Made by a program: the position numbers and the translations under genes. From the NCBI RefSeq assembly GCF_009925085.1, contig NZ_JAABNR010000005.1, forward strand, positions 1-64,000: 64,000 nt of DNA, given 5' to 3'. Each line of letters begins with the position of its first letter. The first letter of the stretch is position 1. Of this stretch, positions 54,467 to 63,760 are shown in pieces. The notes below the pieces were generated by a model. That model was not told where the DNA came from, searched no databases, and saw nothing but the letters and a program-made list of their open reading frames with translations. Source of the DNA: Stagnihabitans tardus. Its GTDB lineage: Bacteria; Pseudomonadota; Alphaproteobacteria; Rhodobacterales; Rhodobacteraceae.

Positions 54467-54915
54467 AGCGACTTCCCGAACCAATGCGTGGCGGGCGCCC
54501 CGGTATAGGGGGCGATCTCCGCCCAACCCAGAGCCTGATAAAGCGCAATCGCCGGCGTGAGGTTGCGGTGGGTGTCGAGCTTCAAGGCCGTGTATCCCAT
54601 CGCCCGCGCGTGATCCTCGGCCGCCGTCATCAAGCGGCGGGCCAGGCCCATGCCCCGCGCCTCATCCATGACGTAAAGCCGCTTCACCTCGGCCGTTCCC
54701 GCGTCCAGCGGCCGCAGAAGCACGCAGCCCAAGGGCCGCCCCTCCTCGGCCAACAAGCAAGCGCCGCGCGGGCCGTGGAAGTCGGTGGCATCGGGCATCG
54801 GCAGGGGGATCGGGTTCGGCCCCTCTTCCGGCACGGCGCCTTCAAGGAAACGGGAATAGGCCGCGATGCAGGCCCAAAGCGCGGGATCGTCGGGGGAGGT
54901 GAGGCGGATCAGCAT
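54463..54915 (-). CDS. GNAT family N-acetyltransferase
   Basis: A 150-residue GNAT protein. The acetyl-CoA-binding core is visible as [21 protein letters not shown] (R/Q-x2-G-x-G/A type) and ending [20 protein letters not shown]. Start [10 protein letters not shown] at 54915. Its stop codon overlaps the frcK stop on the other strand by four bases, so there is no room for a terminator. The substrate is unknown. Confidence 0.87.
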   Translation of the reverse strand: MLIRLTSPDDPALWACIAAYSRFLEGAVPEEGPNPIPLPMPDATDFHGPRGACLLAEEGRPLGCVLLRPLDAGTAEVKRLYVMDEARGMGLARRLMTAAEDHARAMGYTALKLDTHRNLTPAIALYQALGWAEIAPYTGAPATHWFGKSL

Positions 54916-54967
54916 GGCCGCGACCCTAAACGCATGGGTGTCAGGGTCAAGCACTTGACTCCGCCCC

Positions 54968-55000
54968 TTTCCCCCCGTGAAACAGGGGAAAACGGGGGGG
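54968..55000 (+). promoter_or_regulatory. Hairpin that could mask the nadD ribosome site
   Basis: The runs ccccccgt (54971-54978) and acgggggg (54992-54999) can pair over eight bases, and the G run is the only Shine-Dalgarno-like sequence before the nadD ATG at 55003. Pairing would hide it. No T run follows, so a terminator is unlikely. Confidence 0.35.
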
Positions 55001-55002
55001 AA

Positions 55003-55599
55003 ATGCACCAGGGCTTTCCGGCAGCTTACCGCGGCATGGTCGTGGGTCTTCTGGGCGGGTCCTTTGACCCGGCCCATGACGGCCATGTGCAGATCACGCG
55101 CGAGGCCCTGCGGCGCATCGGCCTCGACCGCGTCTGGTGGCTGGTCTCGCCCGGCAACCCGCTGAAATCCCGCGCGCCTGCGCCCATGGAGGACCGCCTG
55201 GCCCGGGCACGCGCGCTGATGGAGGACCCCCGTGTCACCATCACCGACCTGGAAAGCCGCCTCGGCACCCGGGCCACGGTGGACACGATCCGCAAGCTCC
55301 AGGCGCTTTACCCGCAGGTGACCTTCGTCTGGATCATGGGGGCCGACAACCTGGTGCAGTTCCACCGCTGGAGCCGTTGGCGCGAGATCCTGGCCCGCGT
55401 GCCGGTGGCCGTCATGGCACGCCCGGGTTCGGGCCTTTCGGCGCGGCTCTCGGTCACGGCCCGCGCCTATGCCCGGGCGCAAACCCGCCCCGAAGCCCTG
55501 TTGCGCCAGCCCCCGGCCTGGTGCTTCATCAACATGCCGCTGAACGCCGCCTCTTCGACCGCCATAAGGGCGCGGGGCGACTGGCGAGGAGAAAGCTGA
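55003..55599 (+). CDS. nadD: Nicotinate-nucleotide adenylyltransferase
   Basis: A 198-residue NadD. The nucleotidyltransferase motif is [12 protein letters not shown] (residues 18-29), followed by [28 protein letters not shown] and [10 protein letters not shown] near the C-terminus. It transfers AMP from ATP to nicotinate mononucleotide in NAD synthesis. An ATG at 55036 (MVVGLLGG) is a possible alternative start. Its stop overlaps the dacB ATG. Confidence 0.95.
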   Translation: MHQGFPAAYRGMVVGLLGGSFDPAHDGHVQITREALRRIGLDRVWWLVSPGNPLKSRAPAPMEDRLARARALMEDPRVTITDLESRLGTRATVDTIRKLQALYPQVTFVWIMGADNLVQFHRWSRWREILARVPVAVMARPGSGLSARLSVTARAYARAQTRPEALLRQPPAWCFINMPLNAASSTAIRARGDWRGES

Positions 55600-56987
55600 T
55601 GGACCTGACGAGACGCGTTCTTCTGGCCGGAATGGGGGCGGCGCTGGCGGCCCCTGCCCTGGCGAAATCCGCCCCGGGGATCAAGGACCTTGTGGCGGCC
55701 GCCAACCTGAAGGGGACGAGTTCGATCCTGGTGGCCGATGTGGGCTCGGGCCGGGTGGTGGAAAGCCTGAACCCGGGGGCAGACGTGCCCCCCGCCAGCG
55801 TCGCCAAGGCGATCACCACGCTTTTCGCGCTGGAGCACCTGGGCGCGCGCCGCTTTGCCACCCAGGTCCTGGGCACGGGGCCCCTGGTCGAGGGGCGGCT
55901 GAAGGGCGACCTGATCCTTCTGGGCGGGGCCGATCCGACTTTGGACACGGACAGCCTGGGCGACCTGGTTGCCGCTTTGGCCAAGCGGGTCAAAAGGGTC
56001 GAGGGCCGGTTCCTCGTCCATGCCGCAGCCCTGCCGGAGCTTGCGCGGATCACCGACGACCAGCCCGACCATGTGGGTTACAACGCGGGGATCTCGGCCC
56101 TGGGGCTGAACTTCAACCGCGTGAGCTTTGAATGGGGCAAGGGGGGCGCCAACCCGCAGATGCTGGCGCGGGGCGAGCGCTATATCCCCGAGGTCTCGGG
56201 CATCAAGGTCAAACTGGCCGACCGTGAGAGCCCGCTGTTCACCTATGCCGACAAGGGGGCCGAGACCTGGACAGTGGCCAAGCCCGCGCTGAAGAAGGCG
56301 GGCAGCCGCTGGCTGCCGGTGCGCCGCCCGGCCGACCATGCCGCCGAGGTTTTTGCCCGCCTTTGCGCCGCCCAGGGCATCGACCTGCCCCCGCCCGAGC
56401 GGATCGCGGCCCTGCCCCAGGCCTCGGTCCTGGCCGAGCGCTCCAGTGACCCCCTGCCGGATATCCTGCGCGATATGCTGCGGTTTTCGACCAATGTGAC
56501 GGCGGAGACCATGGGGCTTGCGGCCTCGGGGGCGGGCGACCTGCGGGGCTCTGCCGGGGCGATGAGCGACTGGGCGAAATCCGCCCTGGGCTTCCGGGGG
56601 CGCTTCGTCGATCACTCCGGCCTTGGGGCGGCCAGCCGGGTCACCGCCGAGGGCATGGTCCAGGCGCTGATGGCCGGAGAGCGGCGCCAGCCGGGGCTGC
56701 GCGGGCTCTTGAAGGAACAGGGCGTGCTGGGCCCGGATGGCAAGAAGGTCAAGGGCGGGCCGGTGCGCTGCGTGGCGAAGTCGGGGACGCTGAACTTCGT
56801 CTCGGGCCTCGCGGGCTTCATCGAAAGGCCGCAGGGCGACCTGTGTTTCGCGATCTTCTCGGCCGATGTGGCAAGGCGCGAGGCCGTCCCCCTGGCCGAG
56901 CGCGAAGGCCCGCCCGGGGTCAAGTCCTGGCTCGGCCGCGCGCGGGAGCTGCAGAGCCAGCTCATCGCGCGGTGGGCAGAGGTGTAA
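55599..56987 (+). CDS. dacB: D-alanyl-D-alanine carboxypeptidase/endopeptidase (PBP4, S13)
   Basis: A 462-residue periplasmic penicillin-binding protein of family S13. Signal: TRRVLLAGMGAALAAPALA. Active-site motifs: Ser67-x-x-Lys70 (SVAK), Ser297-x-Asn299 (STN) and Lys394-Ser-Gly (KSGT), with the long insertion between the first two that characterises DacB. It trims or cleaves peptidoglycan cross-links. It starts within the nadD stop, so the two are coupled. Followed by a 22-bp inverted repeat. Confidence 0.93.
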   Translation: MDLTRRVLLAGMGAALAAPALAKSAPGIKDLVAAANLKGTSSILVADVGSGRVVESLNPGADVPPASVAKAITTLFALEHLGARRFATQVLGTGPLVEGRLKGDLILLGGADPTLDTDSLGDLVAALAKRVKRVEGRFLVHAAALPELARITDDQPDHVGYNAGISALGLNFNRVSFEWGKGGANPQMLARGERYIPEVSGIKVKLADRESPLFTYADKGAETWTVAKPALKKAGSRWLPVRRPADHAAEVFARLCAAQGIDLPPPERIAALPQASVLAERSSDPLPDILRDMLRFSTNVTAETMGLAASGAGDLRGSAGAMSDWAKSALGFRGRFVDHSGLGAASRVTAEGMVQALMAGERRQPGLRGLLKEQGVLGPDGKKVKGGPVRCVAKSGTLNFVSGLAGFIERPQGDLCFAIFSADVARREAVPLAEREGPPGVKSWLGRARELQSQLIARWAEV

Positions 56988-56988
56988 C

Positions 56989-57041
56989 GGTGCGCTGAAG
57001 CGCACCCTACGCAAGCGGGGTAGGGTGCGCTTCAGCGCACC
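56989..57041. repeat. 22-bp inverted repeat between converging dacB and terB-like gene
   Basis: Arms 56989-57010 and 57020-57041 are exact reverse complements (left arm ggtgcgctgaagcgca continuing to ccctac) with nine bases between. It is of the same family as 4958-5011, likewise between converging genes. It starts two bases after the dacB stop and probably terminates transcription in both directions. Confidence 0.88.
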
Positions 57042-57054
57042 ATCCTTCGCACCG

Positions 57055-57480
57055 TCACGGGCGCAGGTGTCGCACCCGCGCGCCCCATTCGATGGCCGCC
57101 GCATGGAGCCGGTCGATGGACAGCTCCTCGCGGACCTCTTCCAGCATGTGCAGCTCTGCCTCGCGCACCGCGCCATCCGCCGAGGCCACATCGCAAGCCA
57201 GGGCATAGGCCGTCTCGAACAGCTTCTCCGGCAGCCCGTCGCGGATCAGGCCGAAGAGCGCGGCCAGCCCGTCCTCTTCCTCGAAGAGGTCAAAGACCGT
57301 CTGGGCGATGACCCGGATCCGGTCGCCGTCGTAATCGGCAAAGACCGGCAGATGGCCGACGATCTTCTGGATCGCCACCAGTTCGGAGGTGCGCATCTGC
57401 TCATCCGAGGCGGAAACCGCGATCATGACGGCGATCAGCGCGTCTTGCGGCGAGAGAGAGGCGAGCATGGGGTCGGACAT
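57055..57480 (-). CDS. TerB-family tellurite-resistance-like protein
   Basis: A 141-residue all-helical TerB-type protein: DALIAVMIAVSASDEQMRTSELVAI (metal-site-like acidic region) and later YALACDVASADGAVREAELHMLEEV, the repeated D-G-x-x-x-x-E TerB pattern. Start MSDPMLASLSPQD at 57480, with an aagga site. TerB-fold proteins bind metal and act in stress responses; the true role here is unclear. Confidence 0.87.
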   Translation of the reverse strand: MSDPMLASLSPQDALIAVMIAVSASDEQMRTSELVAIQKIVGHLPVFADYDGDRIRVIAQTVFDLFEEEDGLAALFGLIRDGLPEKLFETAYALACDVASADGAVREAELHMLEEVREELSIDRLHAAAIEWGARVRHLRP

Positions 57481-57579
57481 TGCGGTTCCTTGGGTCATTT
57501 CCCTTACAATATTGACGCGCTGCGCCCCCTTCAATAGACGAACCAAGCGGCGGCACGGGGCCGCCCATAGGAGACTGCG

Positions 57580-59160
57580 ATGACCGCCTTGCGCGATGCT
57601 GCGATGAAGTCGAAAGCCTGGCCCTTTGAAGAGGCGCGGGCTTTGCTGAAACGGGCAGAGGCCGGGGCGGCGAAGAAGGGCTACGTGCTTTTCGAAACGG
57701 GCTATGGGCCGAGCGGTTTGCCCCATATCGGCACCTTTGGCGAGGTGGCGCGCACGACGATGATCCGCCGCGCCTTCGAGGTGATCTCCGATATCCCGAC
57801 GCGGCTGATCTGCTTCTCGGACGACCTGGACGGGATGCGGAAAGTGCCGGAGAACGTGCCGCAGCAAGAGCTTCTGAAGGCCAATATCCAGAAGCCGCTG
57901 ACCTCGGTCCCCGATCCATTCGGGCTGTATGACAGCTTTGGCGGCCATAACAACGCCATGCTGCGGCGGTTCCTCGATACCTTCGGCTTCGAATACGAGT
58001 TCTATTCGGCGACCGAGTTCTACAAGTCCGGGGCCTTTGACGACACGCTGCGGCTGGCCTGCGAGCGCTATGACGCGATCATGGCGATCATGCTGGCAAG
58101 CCTCCGCGAGGAGCGTCAGCAGACCTATTCCTGCTTCCTGCCGATCCATCCCGAAACCGGCCGCGTGCTTTATGTGCCGATGAAGGAGGTCAACGCCAAG
58201 GAGGCCACGATCACCTTCGACGACGAGGATGGCCGCGAATGGACGCTTCCGGTGACGGGCGGCAATGTGAAGCTGCAATGGAAGCCCGATTTCGGAGCCC
58301 GCTGGGCCGCGCTTGGCGTCGATTTCGAGATGTATGGCAAGGACCACTCCACCAACACGCCGATCTATGACGGGATCTGCGAGGTCCTGGGGGGGCGCAA
58401 GCCCAACCACTTCAGCTATGAACTGTTTTTGGACTTCGAAGGTCAGAAGATCTCGAAATCCAAGGGCAATGGGCTGACGATCGACGAATGGCTGGCCTAT
58501 GCGGCGACCGAGTCGCTGTCCTATTTCATGTATCAAAAGCCCAAGACGGCGAAGCGGCTCTGGTGGGATGTGATCCCCAAGGCGGTGGATGAATACCACC
58601 AGCAGCTGAAGGCCTATCCGACCCAGGATATCGACGCACAGGTCAACAACCCGGTTTGGCATATCCATTCCGGCAAGGTGCCTGAAAGCAAGATGGTGGT
58701 CTCCTTCGGGATGCTCTTGAACCTCGCCTCGGTGGCGGGGGCCAAGGATGCGGCGGGGCTTTGGGGCTTCATCAAGAAATACGCCCCCGATGCCAGCCCC
58801 GAGGGCAACCCGGACCTCGATGCGGCGGCGGGCCATGCCCTCGCCTATTTCAACGACAAGATCGCACCAAGCCGCGTCTATCGCCTGCCCTCGGACAAGG
58901 AGCGCGCCGCGATCCTCGACCTGCGGGGTCGGCTGTTGGCCTATGACGGCGCGGCGGATGACGAGGCTTTGCAGAACATCTGCTACGCCGTCGGCAAGGA
59001 ACACGCGTTCGAGCCGCTCCGCGACTGGTTCAAGGCGCTTTACGAGGTGCTGATGGGCGCCTCGGAAGGCCCGCGCTTCGGGGGCTTCATCGCGCTTTAC
59101 GGCGTGGCGGAAACCGTGGCGCTGATCGACCGGGCGCTCGGCGGAGAGCTTGCCGCCTGA
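57580..59160 (+). CDS. lysS: Lysyl-tRNA synthetase, class I
   Basis: A 526-residue class I lysine-tRNA ligase (archaeal-type, found in alphaproteobacteria). The HIGH-type motif is HIGT (49-52, in [12 protein letters not shown]), the KMSKS-type motif is KISKS (290-294), and [18 protein letters not shown] is a family hallmark. It charges tRNA-Lys. The taggag site lies six bases before the ATG. A good terminator follows. It is divergent from the terB-like gene. Confidence 0.95.
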   Translation: MTALRDAAMKSKAWPFEEARALLKRAEAGAAKKGYVLFETGYGPSGLPHIGTFGEVARTTMIRRAFEVISDIPTRLICFSDDLDGMRKVPENVPQQELLKANIQKPLTSVPDPFGLYDSFGGHNNAMLRRFLDTFGFEYEFYSATEFYKSGAFDDTLRLACERYDAIMAIMLASLREERQQTYSCFLPIHPETGRVLYVPMKEVNAKEATITFDDEDGREWTLPVTGGNVKLQWKPDFGARWAALGVDFEMYGKDHSTNTPIYDGICEVLGGRKPNHFSYELFLDFEGQKISKSKGNGLTIDEWLAYAATESLSYFMYQKPKTAKRLWWDVIPKAVDEYHQQLKAYPTQDIDAQVNNPVWHIHSGKVPESKMVVSFGMLLNLASVAGAKDAAGLWGFIKKYAPDASPEGNPDLDAAAGHALAYFNDKIAPSRVYRLPSDKERAAILDLRGRLLAYDGAADDEALQNICYAVGKEHAFEPLRDWFKALYEVLMGASEGPRFGGFIALYGVAETVALIDRALGGELAA

Positions 59161-59220
59161 CGCCTGGCGCCAGAATCTTCGCAGAAAATTCGTGAAGGTC
59201 GCCTTGCCAAAGAAAAATCC

Positions 59221-59249
59221 GGGCCGCGTGAAACCACGCGGCCCTTTTT
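59221..59249 (+). terminator. Rho-independent terminator after lysS
   Basis: A 10-bp stem gggccgcgtg / cacgcggccc with loop aaac followed by five T residues, 60 bases after the lysS stop. The next gene begins at 59282. Confidence 0.93.
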
Positions 59250-59281
59250 CGCGTATCATCCTCACCAACATGGAGGTGATG

Positions 59282-59674
59282 ATGCGCTATGCCGTATTTG
59301 CCTTGGCCGTCCTGGCCGCTCCTGCCTTCGCCCAGGAGGCCGAGATCGCCGAAACCATCAATGGCCAGATGGAGGCCTTCCGCGCCGAGGATGTGGTGAC
59401 GGCCTTCACCTTCGCCTCTCCGACGATCCAGGGGATCTTCGGCACGCCGGAGAACTTCGGCAAGATGGTCCGCGAGGGCTATCCCATGGTCTGGAAGCCC
59501 GGCGCGGTGCAGATGATGGAGCTGCGCACCGTGGCGGGGGCGCTTTGGCAGCGCGTCCGGGTCGCGGATTCGGGCGGGCGGGGCTGGTACCTGGATTACC
59601 GCATGGTGCCGGGGCCCAAGGGCTGGCTCATCGATGCGGTGCAGCTTCTGCCGATGCAGGACCTCGGCGCCTGA
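59282..59674 (+). CDS. DUF4864 family secreted protein
   Basis: A 130-residue protein with a Sec signal (RYAVFALAVLAAPAFA, cut before QEAE). The mature part has a SnoaL/NTF2-like feel: IAETINGQMEAFRAEDVVTAFTFASP, YPMVWKPG and GWYLDYRMVPGPKGWLI, which fits DUF4864. The ATG at 59282 is preferred to 59270 and 59279 by spacing from the tggagg site. No function is known. Confidence 0.83.
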   Translation: MRYAVFALAVLAAPAFAQEAEIAETINGQMEAFRAEDVVTAFTFASPTIQGIFGTPENFGKMVREGYPMVWKPGAVQMMELRTVAGALWQRVRVADSGGRGWYLDYRMVPGPKGWLIDAVQLLPMQDLGA

Positions 59675-59694
59675 GCCTGTGGAGCGGTCGGAGC

Positions 59695-59742
59695 GGGGGT
59701 TTCACACCCCCGCACCCCCGTGGGATATTTATGAAAAGATGA
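59695..59742. repeat. Dispersed 'GATATTT-ATGAAAAGATGAA' element
   Basis: It contains gggggtttcacaccccc, gcacccccg, then ggatatttatgaaaagatgaa, a variant of the copies at 41872 and 47917. It lies between converging genes; the last codons and the TAA stop of the minus-strand acetyltransferase (59729-59731) come from this element. Confidence 0.82.
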
Positions 59743-60184
59743 ATTTGGAGAAGGTGATCGAGGTGGGGCGGTCGTAGCCCTTGTGCGCCGTGCGGGCGGT
59801 CTCGGTGAAGCCGAGGGCGCGAAAGGTGGCGTGGTTTTCGGTCAGTTCAACGCGGGTTTGCAGGCGGAGTTCGGGCAGGCCAAGGGCCCTGGCCCGGGTC
59901 TCGGCATGGGAAATCAGCGCGCGGGCGAGGCCCTGGCGCTGGTGCGCGGGGTCCACGGCCAGCTTGCCGATGTAAAGGTGGTCGGGAAAAGGCGTCAGGA
60001 TCACGCAGGCCAAGAGAAGCCCTCTCGATGGCAGGGTCCAGACCTCTCCCCTGGTCGCGGCAAGGCTCTCCGGCGTCAGGTCCCGGGCCGAGGAGGGCGG
60101 GTCGATGCGCCCCTCCATCCCGGCGAAGGCGCGCAGGATCAGGGCGTGGACGGCGTGGAAATCGGTCGCGAGGGTCGGGGTCAT
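59729..60184 (-). CDS. GNAT family N-acetyltransferase
   Basis: A 151-residue GNAT protein: YIGKLAVDPAHQRQGLARALI contains the acetyl-CoA Q-x2-G-x-A site, and ENHATFRALGFTETART is the fold's C-terminal part. Start MTPTLATDFH at 60184. The C-terminal KFIFS and the stop are encoded by a dispersed repeat, so its end may differ between strains. Divergent from smc. Confidence 0.88.
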   Translation of the reverse strand: MTPTLATDFHAVHALILRAFAGMEGRIDPPSSARDLTPESLAATRGEVWTLPSRGLLLACVILTPFPDHLYIGKLAVDPAHQRQGLARALISHAETRARALGLPELRLQTRVELTENHATFRALGFTETARTAHKGYDRPTSITFSKFIFS

Positions 60185-60280
60185 CCTTTGATTGTGGGGC
60201 AAAGGGGGCTTTGCCGCAAGATGTTGGGGATAAACCCGGGCGGGCGTTGACTCACAGGCCCATGGCGGCACAATGGCGGG

Positions 60281-63200
60281 ATGCGCATGAACCGCCTCCG
60301 CCTGAATGGGTTCAAATCCTTCGTCGATCCCACGGATCTGATGATCCTGGAGGGGCTGACCGGTGTCGTCGGCCCCAATGGCTGCGGCAAGTCGAACCTC
60401 TTGGAGGCGCTCCGCTGGGTCATGGGGGAGACTCGTCCTTCGGCCATGCGCGGTTCGGGAATGGAGGATGTGATATTCAACGGCTCTGGCAGCCGTTCGG
60501 CGCGGCACTTTGCCGAGGTCTCCTTGATCCTGGACAATTCCGACCGGCTGGCCCCTGCGGGGTTCAACGACAATGACACGATCGAGGTCATAAGGCGGAT
60601 CACGCGGGATGCGGGCTCGGCCTACAAGGCCAATGGCAAGGATGTCCGCGCGCGGGATGTGCAGATGCTCTTTGCCGATGCCTCGACCGGGGCACATAGC
60701 CCGGCGCTGGTGCGGCAGGGGCAGATCTCCGAGCTGATCAACGCCAAGCCGCGCGCCCGGCGGGTGATCCTGGAGGAGGCTGCGGGGATCTCTGGCCTCT
60801 ATGCGCGCCGGCACGAGGCCGAGCTCAGGCTTTCGGCGGCGGAAGCGAACCTTCTGCGGGTCGATGACGTGCTGGAGGGGCTGGCGCAGCAGCTTTCGAC
60901 CCTGACGCGGCAGGCCAAACAGGCGGCGCGCTATCGCGAGATCGGCACCGAGCTGCGGCGGGCCGAGGGGATGCTTCTCTACCGCCGTTGGCGCGAGGCC
61001 GAGATCACCCGGGCGGAAGCCGAAAGCGCCCTGCGTCAGCGGCTGGTCCTGGCGGGGCAGGCCGAGGTGGCGGCACGGGGGGCCTCCAAGGCCCGCGAGG
61101 CCGCCGAGGATGCCCTGCCGCCCAAGCGCGAGGAAGAGGCGGTGGCCTCGGCCATCCTGCAACGCCTGACCCTGCAACGCGACGCCTTGGGCAACGAGGA
61201 GAGCCGCGCCTTGGCGGCGATCGAGGCGCTGAAAGCCCGCATCCTCCAGATGGGCCGCGATGCGGAGCGGGAACAGGGGCTCAACCGCGACGCGGGCGAG
61301 ATGATCGAGCGGCTGGACTGGGAGGTCGAGCAGCTGATGCGCGCCTCGGAAGGCCAGGAGGAGCGGCTGGCCGAGGCGGGCGACCTCGCCCGGGCGGCGG
61401 CGGCGGAACTGGCCGCGCGCGAGGCCGAGCAGACCGCGGCCACCGAGGATGCCGCGCGGCTGGGCGCGCGGCACCAGTCGGCCGAGCGGCTGATCGCCGA
61501 CAGCCGCCGTGGTGTGGAACGGGCCGAGGCCGAGGCCCTGCGGGCCAGGGATGCGGTGGCGGCGGCCTCAGAGGCGCTGGAAACCGCCGGAGAGGCGGCG
61601 GAGGCCCTGGCCGAGGCGGTGTCAGAGGCCGTCGACCTGGCCGAGGCGGCCGAGGAAACGCTTCTCGCCGCCGAAGAGGCGCGGGCCGAGACCCAGACCC
61701 GCGAGGCCGAGGCGCGGGCGGTGCGCTCCGGCGCCGAGGGCGAGGCTGCGGCCTTGCGGGCCGAAGTGGGCGCCTTGGCGCGGCTGGTGCAGCGGGAGAC
61801 AAGCGAGGGCGGCGCGATCCTCGACCGGATCGAGGTGGAACCGGGCTTCGAGGCGGCCCTTGGCGCGGCCTTGGGCGATGACCTCAGGGCGCCGGAAGTG
61901 GGCTCGGAGGCGCGGTCGGGCTGGGTGGCTTTGGCGGAGGTCGATCAGGGGCTTCCGGCGGGCGTCAGGCCGCTCGCGGGGCATGTGGTCGTGCCCGAGG
62001 CCTTGATGCGGGCCGTGTCGCAGATCGGGATTTGTGAAGCTGCGGAGGGCCCGGGGCTGCAAGGGTCACTCTTGCCGGGGCAGCGGCTTGTGTCGATGGA
62101 GGGCGACCTTTGGCGCTGGGACGGGTTCCGGGCCGGGTCGGAGGATGCGCCCTCGGCGGCTGCGGCGCGGCTGCGGCAGCTCAACCGCTTGGTGCAGCTG
62201 AAGCGCGACCTGGAGGAGGCTCAGGCCAAGGCCGATGGTGCCGCCCGGGCGCATGAGGCCTTGGCGCAGCGGCTGGCCGATCTGACCCGCGCCGACCAGA
62301 TGGCGCGCGAGGCGCGGCGGGCAGCGGATGCGCGGGTGACCGAGGCGAACCGGGCGGCCAGTAGGGCGGACAGTGAACGCTCGATGGCCGAGGGGCGGCT
62401 AGAGACGGCGCGGCTGGCGGTGGCGCGGCATGAGGAAGAGGCCTTGCAGGCCGGGCTGCGGCTGGCGGAGGCGGAAAGCGCGCAGAGGGAGCTCGGCGAC
62501 CTTGGGGCGGCGCGGGCGCTGGTCGAGGATATGAAGGTGGCGGTCGAGGGCGCGCGGATCGCGATGATGACGCGGCGGGCCTCGCTGGATGAACTCCGCC
62601 GCGAGGGTGAGGCGCGGGTCAAGCGGCGGCAGGAGGCGCAGAAGGAGCTTTCCGGCTGGAAGCACCGGCTGGAGACGGCGGGGCGCCGGATGGCCGAGCT
62701 GACGGAGCGGCGGGCCGAGGCCGAGGAGGAGCTCGCCGAGGCCATGGAGGTGCCCGAAGAGATCGCCGCCAAGCGCGAAGAGCTGGCCGATGCCATGGCG
62801 GAGGCCGAGGCGCGGCGGGCCAGGGCCTCGGATGCCTTGTCGGTGGCGGAAGCGGCTTTGCGGGCGGCCTTCGAGGCCGAGCGCGAGGCGGAACGGGCGG
62901 CCGGTGAGGCGCGGGAGGCGCGGGCCCGGGCCGAGGCGCGGGTCGAGGCCTCCAAGGCGGCCAGCACCTATGCGGCGGAACGCATCGCCGAGGAGACCGA
63001 GGGCACGCCAGAGCAGCTTTTGGACACTCTGCGGTTTGACCCCGACCGCATGCCCTCGGTCGAGGAGCTGGAGACTGACGTGGCGCGGCTCCGCCGTCAG
63101 CGCGAGGCCCTGGGGGCGGTGAACCTGCGGGCCGAGGAGGATGCCAAGGCGGTCTCGGGGGAATATGACGCTCTGGTCTCCGAGAAGGTCGACCTGGAGG

Positions 63201-63730
63201 AGGCGATCAAGAAGCTCCGCGCCGGGATCGCTGGCCTGAATCGCGAGGGGCGGGAGAGGCTTCTGACCGCCTTCGAGCAGGTGAATGCCAATTTCGGGAC
63301 GCTGTTCACGCACCTTTTCTCGGGCGGCGAGGCGCGGCTTGTGCTGGTGGAAAGCGAGGATCCGCTCGAGGCGGGGCTGGAGATCATGTGCCAGCCGCCG
63401 GGCAAGCGGCTCTCGACGCTGAGCCTTTTGTCGGGGGGCGAACAGACCCTGACGGCGCTGGCGCTGATCTTCGGCGTCTTCCTCGCCAATCCCGCGCCGA
63501 TTTGCGTGCTGGACGAGGTGGATGCGCCGCTCGATGACGCCAACGTCACCCGCTTCTGCGACCTGATGGACGAGATGCGGCGGCGGACCGAGACGCGCTT
63601 CCTGGTCATCACGCACCATGCGGTGACCATGGCGCGGATGGACCGGCTTTTCGGGGTGACCATGGCGGAGCAGGGGGTCAGCCAGCTCGTCTCGGTCGAT
63701 CTGAAGCGGGCGGAGGCCTTGGTGGCGTAA
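60281..63730 (+). CDS. smc: Chromosome segregation protein SMC
   Basis: A 1149-residue SMC ATPase. N-terminal head with Walker A GPNGCGKSN (32-40), long charged coiled coil from about 170, hinge at about 505-625 (EVEPGFEAALGAALGDDLRAPE...), return coil, and C-terminal head with signature LSLLSGGEQTL and Walker B PICVLDEVDAPLDD near 1075-1095. It forms the condensin that organises and segregates the chromosome. The start MRMNRLRLNGF fits the family's MRFxRLRL start. Coil is unusually Ala/Arg/Glu-rich, as in GC-rich genomes. Confidence 0.96.
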   Translation: MRMNRLRLNGFKSFVDPTDLMILEGLTGVVGPNGCGKSNLLEALRWVMGETRPSAMRGSGMEDVIFNGSGSRSARHFAEVSLILDNSDRLAPAGFNDNDTIEVIRRITRDAGSAYKANGKDVRARDVQMLFADASTGAHSPALVRQGQISELINAKPRARRVILEEAAGISGLYARRHEAELRLSAAEANLLRVDDVLEGLAQQLSTLTRQAKQAARYREIGTELRRAEGMLLYRRWREAEITRAEAESALRQRLVLAGQAEVAARGASKAREAAEDALPPKREEEAVASAILQRLTLQRDALGNEESRALAAIEALKARILQMGRDAEREQGLNRDAGEMIERLDWEVEQLMRASEGQEERLAEAGDLARAAAAELAAREAEQTAATEDAARLGARHQSAERLIADSRRGVERAEAEALRARDAVAAASEALETAGEAAEALAEAVSEAVDLAEAAEETLLAAEEARAETQTREAEARAVRSGAEGEAAALRAEVGALARLVQRETSEGGAILDRIEVEPGFEAALGAALGDDLRAPEVGSEARSGWVALAEVDQGLPAGVRPLAGHVVVPEALMRAVSQIGICEAAEGPGLQGSLLPGQRLVSMEGDLWRWDGFRAGSEDAPSAAAARLRQLNRLVQLKRDLEEAQAKADGAARAHEALAQRLADLTRADQMAREARRAADARVTEANRAASRADSERSMAEGRLETARLAVARHEEEALQAGLRLAEAESAQRELGDLGAARALVEDMKVAVEGARIAMMTRRASLDELRREGEARVKRRQEAQKELSGWKHRLETAGRRMAELTERRAEAEEELAEAMEVPEEIAAKREELADAMAEAEARRARASDALSVAEAALRAAFEAEREAERAAGEAREARARAEARVEASKAASTYAAERIAEETEGTPEQLLDTLRFDPDRMPSVEELETDVARLRRQREALGAVNLRAEEDAKAVSGEYDALVSEKVDLEEAIKKLRAGIAGLNREGRERLLTAFEQVNANFGTLFTHLFSGGEARLVLVESEDPLEAGLEIMCQPPGKRLSTLSLLSGGEQTLTALALIFGVFLANPAPICVLDEVDAPLDDANVTRFCDLMDEMRRRTETRFLVITHHAVTMARMDRLFGVTMAEQGVSQLVSVDLKRAEALVA

Positions 63731-63731
63731 G

Positions 63732-63751
63732 GCCCGGGGTATACCCCGGGC
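63732..63751. repeat. 20-bp perfect GC palindrome
   Basis: gcccggggtataccccgggc, two bases after the smc stop, between smc and a converging partial gene. It is identical in core to both arms of the 8052-8108 repeat. Likely terminator-like role. Confidence 0.85.
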
Positions 63752-63760
63752 TACGCGGCT

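Noticed and set aside
57481-59271. Upstream in-frame extension of the terB-like gene across lysS
   Set aside because: The TerB fold begins at MSDPMLASL with an aagga site, and the extension is antisense to the well-supported lysyl-tRNA synthetase.
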